64,000 nt of DNA from Guillardia theta CCMP2712. Taxonomy: Eukaryota; Cryptophyceae; Pyrenomonadales; Geminigeraceae. The stretch covers positions 1,119,537 to 1,183,536 of the forward strand of contig NW_005434666.1 in NCBI RefSeq assembly GCF_000315625.1, in the 5' to 3' direction. The notes under the pieces were generated by a model. It searched no databases. It was not told where the DNA came from and saw only the letters and a program-made list of their open reading frames with translations. This document shows positions 54,392 to 62,947 of this stretch, one piece after another (the first letter of the stretch is position 1; the number at the start of each line of letters is the position of its first letter). The translations under genes were made by a program, and so were the position numbers.

Positions 54392-54393
54392 CG

Positions 54394-54795
54394 CTAACCC
54401 GCTACTATTCTCGGGAGAACAATGGTCCCTCTCTGCAGCCCAAATTGGTTTCTAGTTTGCTCGCTGGCATACCTCGTGCCTTGGAGCCATGCTATTTGAA
54501 ATCTGTCTTCCGCTGGTTCTAAATTTCGGTTTACCTCAACGATTAATGCCTCCATAACGTCCTCAGAGAGAAATCCATCTTCTCCTGAGTTGAGCAGCGC
54601 CGCTGCTCCGTACTCTCTATTGTTTTCCCGTAGACTCCAGGGGATCTCCCCTATCAAGTCGAATGTTTGTATTTTTCTGTTTTTTGGATTTTCTTTGTCA
54701 TTCTTTTTCTCACCTTCTTGTCTCTTTCTGCTTGATTCCACCACGCCCTGGTGCCCACTGTCCCACCTGCCCTCTCCTCCTCCTCCTGCTTCCAT
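54394..54795 (-). CDS. Short frame downstream of element D ORF1, possibly the start of ORF2
   Basis: A 133-codon minus-strand frame that follows ORF1 of element D after 157 bases: a Gly/Glu- and Lys-rich leader, then IQTFDLIGEIPWSLRENN and ALIVEVNRNLEPAEDRFQIA, ending near 54394 where the sequence breaks into the inverted ORF1 segment. Position suggests the beginning of ORF2, cut off by the rearrangement; no endonuclease motif is visible in what remains. Confidence 0.4.
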   Translation of the reverse strand: MEAGGGGEGRWDSGHQGVVESSRKRQEGEKKNDKENPKNRKIQTFDLIGEIPWSLRENNREYGAAALLNSGEDGFLSEDVMEALIVEVNRNLEPAEDRFQIAWLQGTRYASEQTRNQFGLQRGTIVLPRIVAG

Positions 54796-54952
54796 TAGGC
54801 GTCAAGCGGCGCGGTTGGGGAGGAGTCAAGCGACATCTCTTCCACTTCTACCGCTCTGCTCCCTGCTTCGGGTGCATCTTCCACTCGCGCGTCTTCCATC
54901 TGTATCTCACTGCTCAAAACAAGTTTCAATTCGTTTCTGTCTCCCAGCATTC

Positions 54953-56875
54953 CTACGAGGGAGAGCGCCGTTTCCTGCTCTTGCGTTTCGCTACCTTCCA
55001 CGTATGCTTGCCTGCAATCACCCTGACTCGTTCACGCAGTCGCTTGCTCACGGCATTCTCTGCCGCGTTGGCACCCTTATCAGCCCACTCTTGTAGCGTG
55101 GGGAAGGATGCATTTCCTGGGCTCTCCGGAGCCATCTCTTGCACCGCGTCATCAAGATGGAGTTGAAGCTGCCCTTGCTGTTGCAGCTCGCTCCTAGTTA
55201 GGTCAGCAATAGTTTCCTTAAGTTCTTCGACGACCACGTCCGTTCCCGCATCTGGGAGGTTGGTTTCATTGATAATGGAACTGAGCTCGATCTCTGTCCA
55301 CACAGTTCCCTCTGCTCTGGTCCCCGTCGTTTGTGACCTGGCCTCAGGGTTAGACTGATCGCGAGTTGCCTGAGGCGACACTTTGAGGTTCAGACTGCTC
55401 GCTGTCGTTTGGATTTCAACTGTGCCTTGCCAGCAGAGGAGCTGTGTGGGGAATTCAGCCATCATCTTTCTTGCACTACTTTCACTGCGTAGCCGGAGAA
55501 TGATACCAGACCCATCCCAGATCCCTGTTTCTGGATCGCATTGGAGGTGGATCCGTTGGAGATCTTTTTCCACCTGTGGATCAAAGCAAGCGACAGCCCT
55601 CCGAATGTTTCGGATGACTTTTGCTCTGCCCGTTTCGTCACTTGCGCAGATTTTTTCAATCTCATTTCGGGAGAACTTCCCTGACGGCACAGGAGAGGAG
55701 ATTTGTACCGAGTACAGCATCTCTGCTCCCGTTGCCATTGCCGTGCCCTCTTGTCGCACCGCATTCTTCATATTCTTGTGCAGCGCCGTTGCTTCCATCT
55801 GCACTGAGAACCATTTCAGTATTTTGTCATTCTCTGAGACCAGTCCCAAAGTGACTCCTGCACGATCCTTTCCATGTCGATCGAATGCTTGAAGAACGAT
55901 GTCCGCTGCTTCAAGGCTCGAGCACGTTGCGATCCAGTCGACCTCTCTGTTCTGGTTGACTGTTTCTATTCCTACCGCAGCGAACACCTTCTTTGGCGGT
56001 AGGTTCCTCTTGGGGGGGAGGTTCACTGTCATTCCCGCGTTTGGGATCAGATCAATGATCGCTAATCCCTGCTTCAGGCATAGCTGCCTGTAGATCTCAC
56101 ATATGTCACCTGTGCTCGAATCGTTGAGCCTCAGGAGTTGGGCCACCTCAGCTAGGATTCCAACTCTGCCCATGTTCTCCTTCTTTGGCCGCATCTTGAA
56201 CGAGATCGGTGGGTTGGCTGCTGGGTTCACTGCTAGAATCCTCCTGCCTGCCACCTTGAAGGTACCCTCTCCTTTCCAGAGTTTCTCAGCCGCCTCATTG
56301 CGGACAAATGTGATCACTGCTGGGATCTCCGCTGCCTGCACAAGGTCAGGCTTCAAGGGAGCCTTGAAGATCAGGCTCCTGCTATCTTGCGTCTGATCGA
56401 CGATCAAGCCTTGCTCTTCAAGCTTGAGGCATAAGTTTTCCACCTGTCTGGAAAAGTATGCAGGGATCCCAAGTACCTTCATGGTAATCGTCTGCACATT
56501 GGTGCCCTGATCATCATATGATCTGGCCTCCATCTGCCTTTGTCTGTCAGCTTGGAACTCTGACAGGTACCACTGCTTGACATCGTCACCCCACTGCCTG
56601 AGCCCTTTCGGATTCTCCAGTGACGAGGGTTCAGCAAAGCTGCATGTCTGACTGATGGCTTCGGCTAAGGCTTCCAAGGATATTTCTTTTGCTTTCAGAG
56701 CTTTGCTCGTCCTGCTTTTGGGGTTCTGCCTTGCGAATTCATCCAGTCTCCGCATCAGTTCGGCTGATGACGGCATCGTTGCAGCTTCCGTCTGCCTCTT
56801 GAGGTAGCTGGAGGTACGGTACTGCACGATCTCGTCAGGGTTCACAATAGATATTGGCCACATGTTTCGAAGCAT
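54953..56875 (-). CDS. ORF1 of LINE-like element D, full length
   Basis: A 640-codon open frame from an ATG at 56875, the only complete ORF1 in the window. It aligns with copies A, B and C along its length: SAELMRRLDEFARQNPKSRT, ALKAKEISLEALAEAISQTC, GLIVDQTQDSRSLIFKAPLK, PAVITFVRNEAAEKLWKGEG, FKMRPKKENMGRVGILAEVA, QLLRLNDSSTGDICEIY and GVTLGLVSENDKILKWF, with strong divergence between. The C-terminal 60 residues are acidic, then basic (GKHTWKVAKRKSRKRR). No Cys-His knuckle is present. The gene lies 113 bases from a CCCTAAA array on its 5' side. I infer a nucleic-acid-binding ORF1 protein of a non-LTR element; this is not shown by any known domain. Confidence 0.75.
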   Translation of the reverse strand: MLRNMWPISIVNPDEIVQYRTSSYLKRQTEAATMPSSAELMRRLDEFARQNPKSRTSKALKAKEISLEALAEAISQTCSFAEPSSLENPKGLRQWGDDVKQWYLSEFQADRQRQMEARSYDDQGTNVQTITMKVLGIPAYFSRQVENLCLKLEEQGLIVDQTQDSRSLIFKAPLKPDLVQAAEIPAVITFVRNEAAEKLWKGEGTFKVAGRRILAVNPAANPPISFKMRPKKENMGRVGILAEVAQLLRLNDSSTGDICEIYRQLCLKQGLAIIDLIPNAGMTVNLPPKRNLPPKKVFAAVGIETVNQNREVDWIATCSSLEAADIVLQAFDRHGKDRAGVTLGLVSENDKILKWFSVQMEATALHKNMKNAVRQEGTAMATGAEMLYSVQISSPVPSGKFSRNEIEKICASDETGRAKVIRNIRRAVACFDPQVEKDLQRIHLQCDPETGIWDGSGIILRLRSESSARKMMAEFPTQLLCWQGTVEIQTTASSLNLKVSPQATRDQSNPEARSQTTGTRAEGTVWTEIELSSIINETNLPDAGTDVVVEELKETIADLTRSELQQQGQLQLHLDDAVQEMAPESPGNASFPTLQEWADKGANAAENAVSKRLRERVRVIAGKHTWKVAKRKSRKRRSPS

Positions 56876-56987
56876 TCTCGATGGTTTCCCGAGCTTCCTG
56901 CGTTCCTGGCGACTCTTGCTCTACCACGCAGGGATCCCGCTGATCTGCATGCCTCAGATAAAGGGATCCTTCCGATAAAGGGATCCT
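56876..56987 (-). mobile_element. 5' leader of element D
   Basis: On the minus strand it begins just after the telomere-type array with two copies of ggatccctttatc, then contains gcgtggtagagcaagagtcg and ccaggaacgcaggaagc, related to the leaders of copies B and C (gcgtggtgtaggggaagctg, gccaaggaagc). Confidence 0.7.
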
Positions 56988-57039
56988 CTAAACCCTAAAC
57001 CCTAAACCCTAAACCCTAAACCCTAAACCCTAAACCCTA
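56988..57039 (-). repeat. Telomere-type array, about seven TTTAGGG units
   Basis: CCCTAAA repeats on the plus strand, i.e. TTTAGGG on the minus strand, placed between the 3' end of element E and the 5' end of element D. The G-rich strand points left, opposite to the arrays at 40075 and 62831. Confidence 0.97.
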
Positions 57040-58905
57040 GTAGTAGTAGTAGTAGTAGTCGATTTTATTAGACTCCTAGTCAAGAGTTTCCTAGCTAAGA
57101 ACTATTGCTCTTTGCTCATCTCTCGCCTAATGATCCGTCTAAAGGGGTTCCCAACCTTGGGAGGTTGGCCCATTTTCCTATAGGCCCCTTAGGCCTGGTT
57201 GCTTCCGTATTACTTGTTTTCAGTAACGATGTCCTCCGGGCCCGTTCCAATTCCGATCCCGGTCCCTTCCTTATTTTCGCTAAGTGTCGTTGCACCTTCC
57301 TGCCCCTTCCCCCCCCCAACATGTAGCCCTTCTCTTCTTCCTTTCATGCGGCCCATGACCATGCGCCATGGATGGTTTGCCCATGAGCCGCGCTTGCCCC
57401 CATCGGACTACATCGACTCTCTTACCCTTCTTGCCGTCCATAGCGTATGTTGTACCTCCAGCAGTTGCTTGATTGCTTCTGTCTTGATGCCTTCCCATTC
57501 CGTGTCCTCAACCCTTAGCCTCCTGAAATTCTCATGCCATTCCCTCTCCATGATCGATCCTTTCACTCCTGCTATGAATGTTGCTTGTTCCACTTCGTGG
57601 TCAGGTAGCAAAGCTGTGATTTCTGCTCGTAGGGGGGCATATTTCTCTTCCTTTTCCTGAAATTTCTTCTTCAGGCATTCCAGACTTGTTTGTTCGACTC
57701 CGTCATATTCCGATGTCCTTGCAAATTCGATGAGGACAATGCGTTTGATGCTTGCAAAGTAGCAGCAACCGTCTGGTATCCATTGCCCTTCTTGGTGCAT
57801 GGAAGTCCCCATCGCTTCCATCACGATGCGAATTGGAGTTTCCCACCATGAATTGACCTGTACCCTTTGTTTCCTCCAACTCTGCTGCAGTCTTACCTTG
57901 ATCTTCTTCATGACTTGATTGTGTGCTTGTTGAATCATATCTTGGAACTGCCTGCACGCAAGCTGCACATGACCCCAGGTTTCTTCTCGGTCTGGGCAGT
58001 GAGGACAACATGGTGAGTTGGTCTTCCCCCATTGAAAGAGCTTCTTCCTCGTCGGTGCTGAGAAGGTTATCGCTTGGATAGCTGTTCGCGTAACTGAACC
58101 CAGGCTTTGTTTTAGCGCTTTGCCTAAGAGATTTCTTCCCACATGCATTTCGAGCATGAATTTCTCTGTCAAGGTGAGGTCTCCCGCTCGAATCCTTGCC
58201 ACCATTGTCTGTTGTCTGATAATGTAGTCCCATTTCTTCAAGCGATCGAATCCTGATGTAGGATTTTCTTCTCCTGCAATGATGAATTCCATTGGGCTAT
58301 CGTAGATTGCTTTCTCCCATCCCGAGGCAACTGTTTGTTTCCCTTGCTTGGCCATTTCCTTTGCCTCTTGAATATGTCTATGAGATTCTTTTGCTAGTTG
58401 GAGTCGGATCCTGATTCCCCTTCCTTCGAGTTTCTTCATGCAAGTGAGTAACCGATCATGTAAGTCCTCCAGCAGTTCGTCTTCGTATCGCATGGTATCC
58501 ATTCGCAACGTATTTGTCGTAAAGCGGTGGAAACGTGTGGACTGGTACATTATTGTGACTTGATTTCCCCTTTTGATCTGTATTCCTTCCTCAAGGACAT
58601 GTTGCAGAAGTAAGCCAATTGCGATTGTGTTCGCTCGGATGATGCTGCACTTCCCATTGATTTTCATCCCTCCTCCTGACGTCATCTCTTGTTGTTGGAG
58701 AACATATCCTATTCGCATGGATCTGTTTTTTCTGCCCTGCATGATGTCTCCTTCAATAGCTGCTGTGAAATGCCTTCCGCCTTGATGATTGCTGCGCGGC
58801 TGGATCTGATCCCTTCGTCTGTTACACAGCTCATAGCGTTGTCGCTCTCAACTGACCCCTCTGGTTTCCAATAGTTTTCTGTGGGGGTATCCTTCCACAT
58901 ATGTG
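57040..58905 (-). mobile_element. LINE-like element E, 5'-truncated
   Basis: The minus-strand element carries the C-terminal part of ORF2, a 370-base 3' region and the terminal tctaataaaatcgactacta with CTA triplets that run into AGGGTTT repeats. The 5' limit near 58905 is where protein-like sequence ends and a gggggtagggtac stretch begins; 5' truncation is usual for LINEs. Confidence 0.75.
57408..58742 (-). CDS. C-terminal ORF2 fragment of LINE-like element E (RNase H-like and CCHC-like)
   Basis: 444 codons open. The first 140 residues have an RNase H-like course (EMTSGGGMKINGKCSIIRAN, then a long helix, and HIQEAKEMAKQG, resembling the N..A..LAK.G end). Near residue 245 the motif PCCPHCPDREETWGHVQLAC has the C..C...E..GH....C spacing typical of the C-terminal zinc motif of LINE ORF2 proteins. 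The rest is helical and ends at 57408. Just upstream (58890-58740) the same protein seems to continue in a neighbouring frame (ENYWKPEGSVESDNAMSC), so there is a frameshift. The reverse transcriptase core itself is not in the window, so the LINE assignment rests on motif order, 5' truncation and the shared 3' end. Confidence 0.65.
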   Translation of the reverse strand: MQGRKNRSMRIGYVLQQQEMTSGGGMKINGKCSIIRANTIAIGLLLQHVLEEGIQIKRGNQVTIMYQSTRFHRFTTNTLRMDTMRYEDELLEDLHDRLLTCMKKLEGRGIRIRLQLAKESHRHIQEAKEMAKQGKQTVASGWEKAIYDSPMEFIIAGEENPTSGFDRLKKWDYIIRQQTMVARIRAGDLTLTEKFMLEMHVGRNLLGKALKQSLGSVTRTAIQAITFSAPTRKKLFQWGKTNSPCCPHCPDREETWGHVQLACRQFQDMIQQAHNQVMKKIKVRLQQSWRKQRVQVNSWWETPIRIVMEAMGTSMHQEGQWIPDGCCYFASIKRIVLIEFARTSEYDGVEQTSLECLKKKFQEKEEKYAPLRAEITALLPDHEVEQATFIAGVKGSIMEREWHENFRRLRVEDTEWEGIKTEAIKQLLEVQHTLWTARRVRESM

Positions 58906-59161
58906 AATAGCAAATGGCAGTTGGGGGACCTATTTGAGGGGGTAGGGTACTTCCTGGTAGAAAATATCTGTACCAACGGTACAACTGTGGTGGTACTATA
59001 TGAAGTACCATAGGAAAACTTGTACCACAACGGCTTATGGTCTACATTTCAAAGTTCAAACATCAATACTTTGGACCCACCTCTTTCCCTGAGCTAGCGG
59101 GGTCTAGGACGGGGTCAAATCAACATGGACCCTACCCTCCAAGGTACTTCCTGGATTTGCA

Positions 59162-60298
59162 ATGCGCAGACGTGATGCATCAGCTGCAGGAGAGCTTAGG
59201 CGAAGACAAAGAGAGGCAAGAATCCGAGAATCTGCTGATGAGCGCCTTGAAAACAAGCAGCCTCCGCCCCAACTCACGATCCCACTGCAAATATGTCAGA
59301 CCCAGAGGCCCCATCCTCGAGCTGTGGAGGACTCGGACGATCAGCGGTTTGCTGCAGGGACCGCTGTTATCTTTCGAGATATTGACTCACATGAGCAACT
59401 AGGGATCGTCAAGCATGTCAAGGAAGAGACATGTACTATCGTGTGGTTGTATAGGAAAACTTTGCTGCAAAGAGTCAGTCATGAGGGCGGGCTGAACAAT
59501 TCTCATCAATTTACAAAATATGTGGATGGTCTCGGAGAAAACCAGTGCCTTCAATCTATCTATACTGATGAGGTGCCACATGAAGACATCCTTGAGCACG
59601 CTTGTATAGAATTTCCACAATTTTGTGCTCCAGCTACTTTACGGTTGACGCCTCGCACTGGAAACACCTACCAGCGAGAGAATGCAGCAGAAAGAATAGA
59701 TTCATTTCGTAAAGAATACGATATACCAAGGTCGGGCCAACTTTTCTTCGTCATTGGTTGGATCATGTTTATTGAAAACAATCGGAGGCGAGAATCTGTA
59801 CGGTGGGGCAATTTCAGACCTTGTCTTGCCTCGGAAGTTTTGCGAACGCCATGTGCGACAACAATCTGGGTATCAATAGAGAGGGAAATGTTTACTTGGC
59901 TTGCATACAGATCAGCACTGGGGTATCCTTCCAGCGTGAGAAAACGTGGATTTGAAGTCAAAAATGTCAGCGTGCGACAAATCATTGAGGACTTGCCGCT
60001 TGCTTTTCAGAGACAAGTGGAATGCAAGCGTAAGAATGGGCGGCACTATTCCTGGATTTTGCCTGAAACACTTGGGAGGCAGGAGATGTTCAAACGAAAC
60101 TATCTAGCAATACCAACAATTGATACACCTCTTGTAATTCGCGAGTCAGGTGTTGCCATTTACATCAAATTTCCTATTTTTTTTGTTGTCAAGAGTGAAA
60201 GCTTATTCATTGAGGTGATGAAAGTTATTATGATGAATATTACTTCACAAGCTGACATGGACTTCATCCCTTGTAGGTCAACAGACTTGTACTGTTAG
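59162..60298 (+). CDS. BAH-like domain protein
   Basis: One open frame of 378 codons from ATG 59162. Residues 1-25 are very basic (MRRRDASAAGELRRRQREAR). Residues about 65-160 resemble a bromo-adjacent homology domain: GTAVIFRDIDSHEQLGIVKH, CTIVWLYRKTLLQ where BAH domains have V.W.YR, then IYTDEVPHEDILEHACIEF in place of the usual E.F....D..P...I....V. The remaining 200 residues are mixed alpha/beta without a recognised motif. BAH proteins bind nucleosomes or histone tails. The end may be spliced: a GT donor near 60213 and an AG at 60275-60276 could remove the last residues. Lies between element E and a satellite, in a small island of unique sequence. Confidence 0.55.
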   Translation: MRRRDASAAGELRRRQREARIRESADERLENKQPPPQLTIPLQICQTQRPHPRAVEDSDDQRFAAGTAVIFRDIDSHEQLGIVKHVKEETCTIVWLYRKTLLQRVSHEGGLNNSHQFTKYVDGLGENQCLQSIYTDEVPHEDILEHACIEFPQFCAPATLRLTPRTGNTYQRENAAERIDSFRKEYDIPRSGQLFFVIGWIMFIENNRRRESVRWGNFRPCLASEVLRTPCATTIWVSIEREMFTWLAYRSALGYPSSVRKRGFEVKNVSVRQIIEDLPLAFQRQVECKRKNGRHYSWILPETLGRQEMFKRNYLAIPTIDTPLVIRESGVAIYIKFPIFFVVKSESLFIEVMKVIMMNITSQADMDFIPCRSTDLYC

Positions 60299-62635
60299 GC
60301 GCATCAAGAGAAGAAATTTGGACTTATCCTCCTGAATAACTCGGTAGTAGGTTTATAACATAGCTTGTTCAATTTGCACAGCACTTAAGGTCGAGAGCCA
60401 TGATGCCGACATGTACAGACAGGTTGCATGTTTCCATTCCATTGGGTTCTCGACTGGATTTGTTTGTACCAGGCTAGCCTGTTTGTACCGAGGTATAATT
60501 GAGTTTTACCGAGCATTTCCCGTGGGCCGGCAGAGCTCCCTCGACTATCACCTCTACACCACCCGTATGTCTCAGAAGAGATGAAGTCAGGGTAGGTAGT
60601 CTGATTTCAGGAGTGGGCGAGAATCATAAAAGTCTTGGGCATTCTGGTAGTGGAATTGACGCTGAAAAGCAATCTCTTCGATTGCCGTTAGGATTCGAAC
60701 GCGTGGTCAAACAGCACCCACCTGAGCTAGAGTCTTATACTCGAGGGGGGTGGCCGCGATGTGGGTTTGAATCGCCACGCCTTTGACCCCATTATTTCCA
60801 CTCCAAACCTCCTTTTCGCGTAGGGTGGGTCACACTCTCGAGCGTTGCGAGTTTTACGGTTCGAATTTGACCAAGGTTCACCCTCTACCCCCCAGTCTCT
60901 GAATTTCAAATGGGAAAATGATGGGTAGGGGGTCCCCCCATTTGTCTCCACTCCAGCCCCCCCCCTCCCTCGACGAACAAGAGATGGTGAGATTGTCCCA
61001 TTGACGCGCGTAAGGACGATAATGAACAATGTGAGACTTCGAATCTAACCATGCATTGATATGCAGGAAACGAAGATACGGTTACTTGTCTATTTGTGAT
61101 GACTTGGTCTCTTCTGTGAAATTCAAGAAGTAGCAAGAGATTTGAACTCAACATCTCTTCCTCAACATAAAGCCAATGCAACATCTCTATCATTACCACG
61201 CTGCCTCAAATTGCACTAAGACCACTTAGATCACTTAGCTTAGGCCGAAGATGATGTCAAAGCTGAGCAAAAAATTCAAATTCTTGCACAATGACGATTC
61301 ATTCAAAATGTTCAAGTGTAATTTCAGAATGGACAGAAGATGGCATAGCAACAGCCGATCTCAGCATGTATTTTGAAACTGTGATGGTAAGCAAAAACAT
61401 CATACGAAACAGTGTCTACCTTGTGTTTCTCTCTGTCTCATGGTCTACGGTATCCTTCGTGGCACAAACCTACATGGCCAGTGAGTTGCATCGGGAACAC
61501 TGTAGATGTGCTGATTGGACAATGGCAGGTACATGATATGGTTGGCGATATTCAGAGTTTTAAGAAGATAATCGTTTGTATCAGATGCTTGCTTCAGACG
61601 TGTCGATATGAGATTCCTTTCTACGCTGATAATCACGGCAGTGAATCGTATCATCGTGTTACTGCGGCATTGCCGATGATGTTGATGAAGCATCTTTCAT
61701 GACAACCCGTGCAAATGCTTATTCTCTCTGCAAATCCTTTCTCGCAATTGCTCCAACCATGCAATTTCAGGAAAGTGTCTTGCACACTCCGAGATAGTAT
61801 TGCATGTTTGACATCTAGGCTGTGATACCAGGGATCAAGCGATATATAGAGTAGGCAAAGGCTGTATCAGTCATGCAAACTTGAATCTGCGTAATAACAG
61901 TTTCTGAAGATTGTTTATTTGCCAACAAATAAAAGATGCTTCACCATGATGGTGATTACTGTGGTCCCTTGTATACAACAGCTCTGAAGCAGCACTGTCC
62001 TGGTAGTAGCGGCTCACAGAACACAAAGCACGCAATGGACAGGAGGAACTTCGGGAGGATGTCACAGTAGACCGTATAACACTCTGAGATACACTTTTCA
62101 AAAGAAGGAGATGCAAACAAATAGAATGATGTTGCATGCAAATCGAAACAGAGGTGTCAGGATCCTAAATGAATCATGTTGGCAACAAGGTTTGAATTTT
62201 CACCAAAGACAATTGAAACTCTACTGATCACAATAGGGATGACAATGAGGATGTGTAAACAATCACATCTGCTAAGCGTTGCTATTTGTTGCCAAGCGGA
62301 AACGCACCTGTGAACAACCTGGCATAGATCATCGTGATCTTCATGATAGCGGATTCAACAACCAGGAGTTAAAAGAACCCGTAAGCCCAGGGTGCTATTT
62401 GTCCATCGAACTTCAATCGAACTCTGAAGTTGAGATAGGAAGGAACTTTGAATCTTCAAGAACAGGGGTTTATGTAAACTGGAAGGTGGCACATCTTGAA
62501 AGTCAATGTTTTCATTGGGCTTATGCGTGTTGCAACCCCAGGAAACAATCATCGTTGGCGCGACATGCGTACATGTAACCAATCTGATTTCACACATCCA
62601 AAAAATTTGCTAACACTTTGAAATTTGAAGGGAAG
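60299..62635. other. 2.3 kb without a supported gene
   Basis: Mixed AT-rich sequence. It contains tRNA-like words (ttcgaatcc on the minus strand at 60689, ggttcgaatttgacc at 60858), C- and G-rich motifs (ctaccccccagtctc 60884, gggtagggggtcccccc 60923) and short frames without splice support. The frame at 62279-62578 is the most protein-like but has no other evidence. Confidence 0.4.
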
Positions 62636-62830
62636 GTTTGTTTGTTTGTCCGTGCTGTTCGTTTGTTTGTTTGTCCGTGCTGTTCGTTCGTTTGTTTGTC
62701 CGTACTGTTCGTTTGTTTGTTTGTCCGTGCTGTTCGTTTGTTTGTTTGTCCGTACTGTTCGTTTGTTTGTTTGTCCGTACTGTTCGTTTGTTTGTTTGTC
62801 CGTACTGTTTGTTTGTTCGTTTGTCCGTAC
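62636..62830. repeat. 25-bp satellite, about eight units
   Basis: Units of 25 bases with the core tttgtttgtccgtgctgttc (G or A at the tenth base of ccgtg/ccgta), spaced exactly 25 bases from 62650 to 62825. It joins the TTTAGGG array without a gap, like a subtelomeric satellite. Confidence 0.95.
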
Positions 62831-62947
62831 TAGGGTTTAGGGTTTAGGGTTTAGGGTTTAGGGTTTAGGGTTTAGGGTTTAGGGTTTAGGGTTTAGGGTT
62901 TAGGGTTTAGGGTTTAGGGTTTAGGGTTTAGGGTTTAGGGTTTAGGG
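62831..62947 (+). repeat. Telomere-type array, about 16 TTTAGGG units
   Basis: 117 bases of perfect TTTAGGG repeats, G-rich strand running to the right, bounded by the 25-bp satellite on the left and the 5' end of element C on the right. Confidence 0.98.

Noticed and set aside
60675-60735. Minus-strand words tagctcaggtggg and gcgttcgaatcc, like A and B boxes of a tRNA.
   Set aside because: The two boxes are only about 15 bases apart, too close for a tRNA, and no acceptor stem pairs. Nearby gggtttgaatcg (60762) and ggttcgaatttgacc (60858) also lack a cloverleaf.
62618-62847. Three overlapping open frames rich in Phe, Val, Cys and Leu.
   Set aside because: They are the 25-bp satellite read in three frames.
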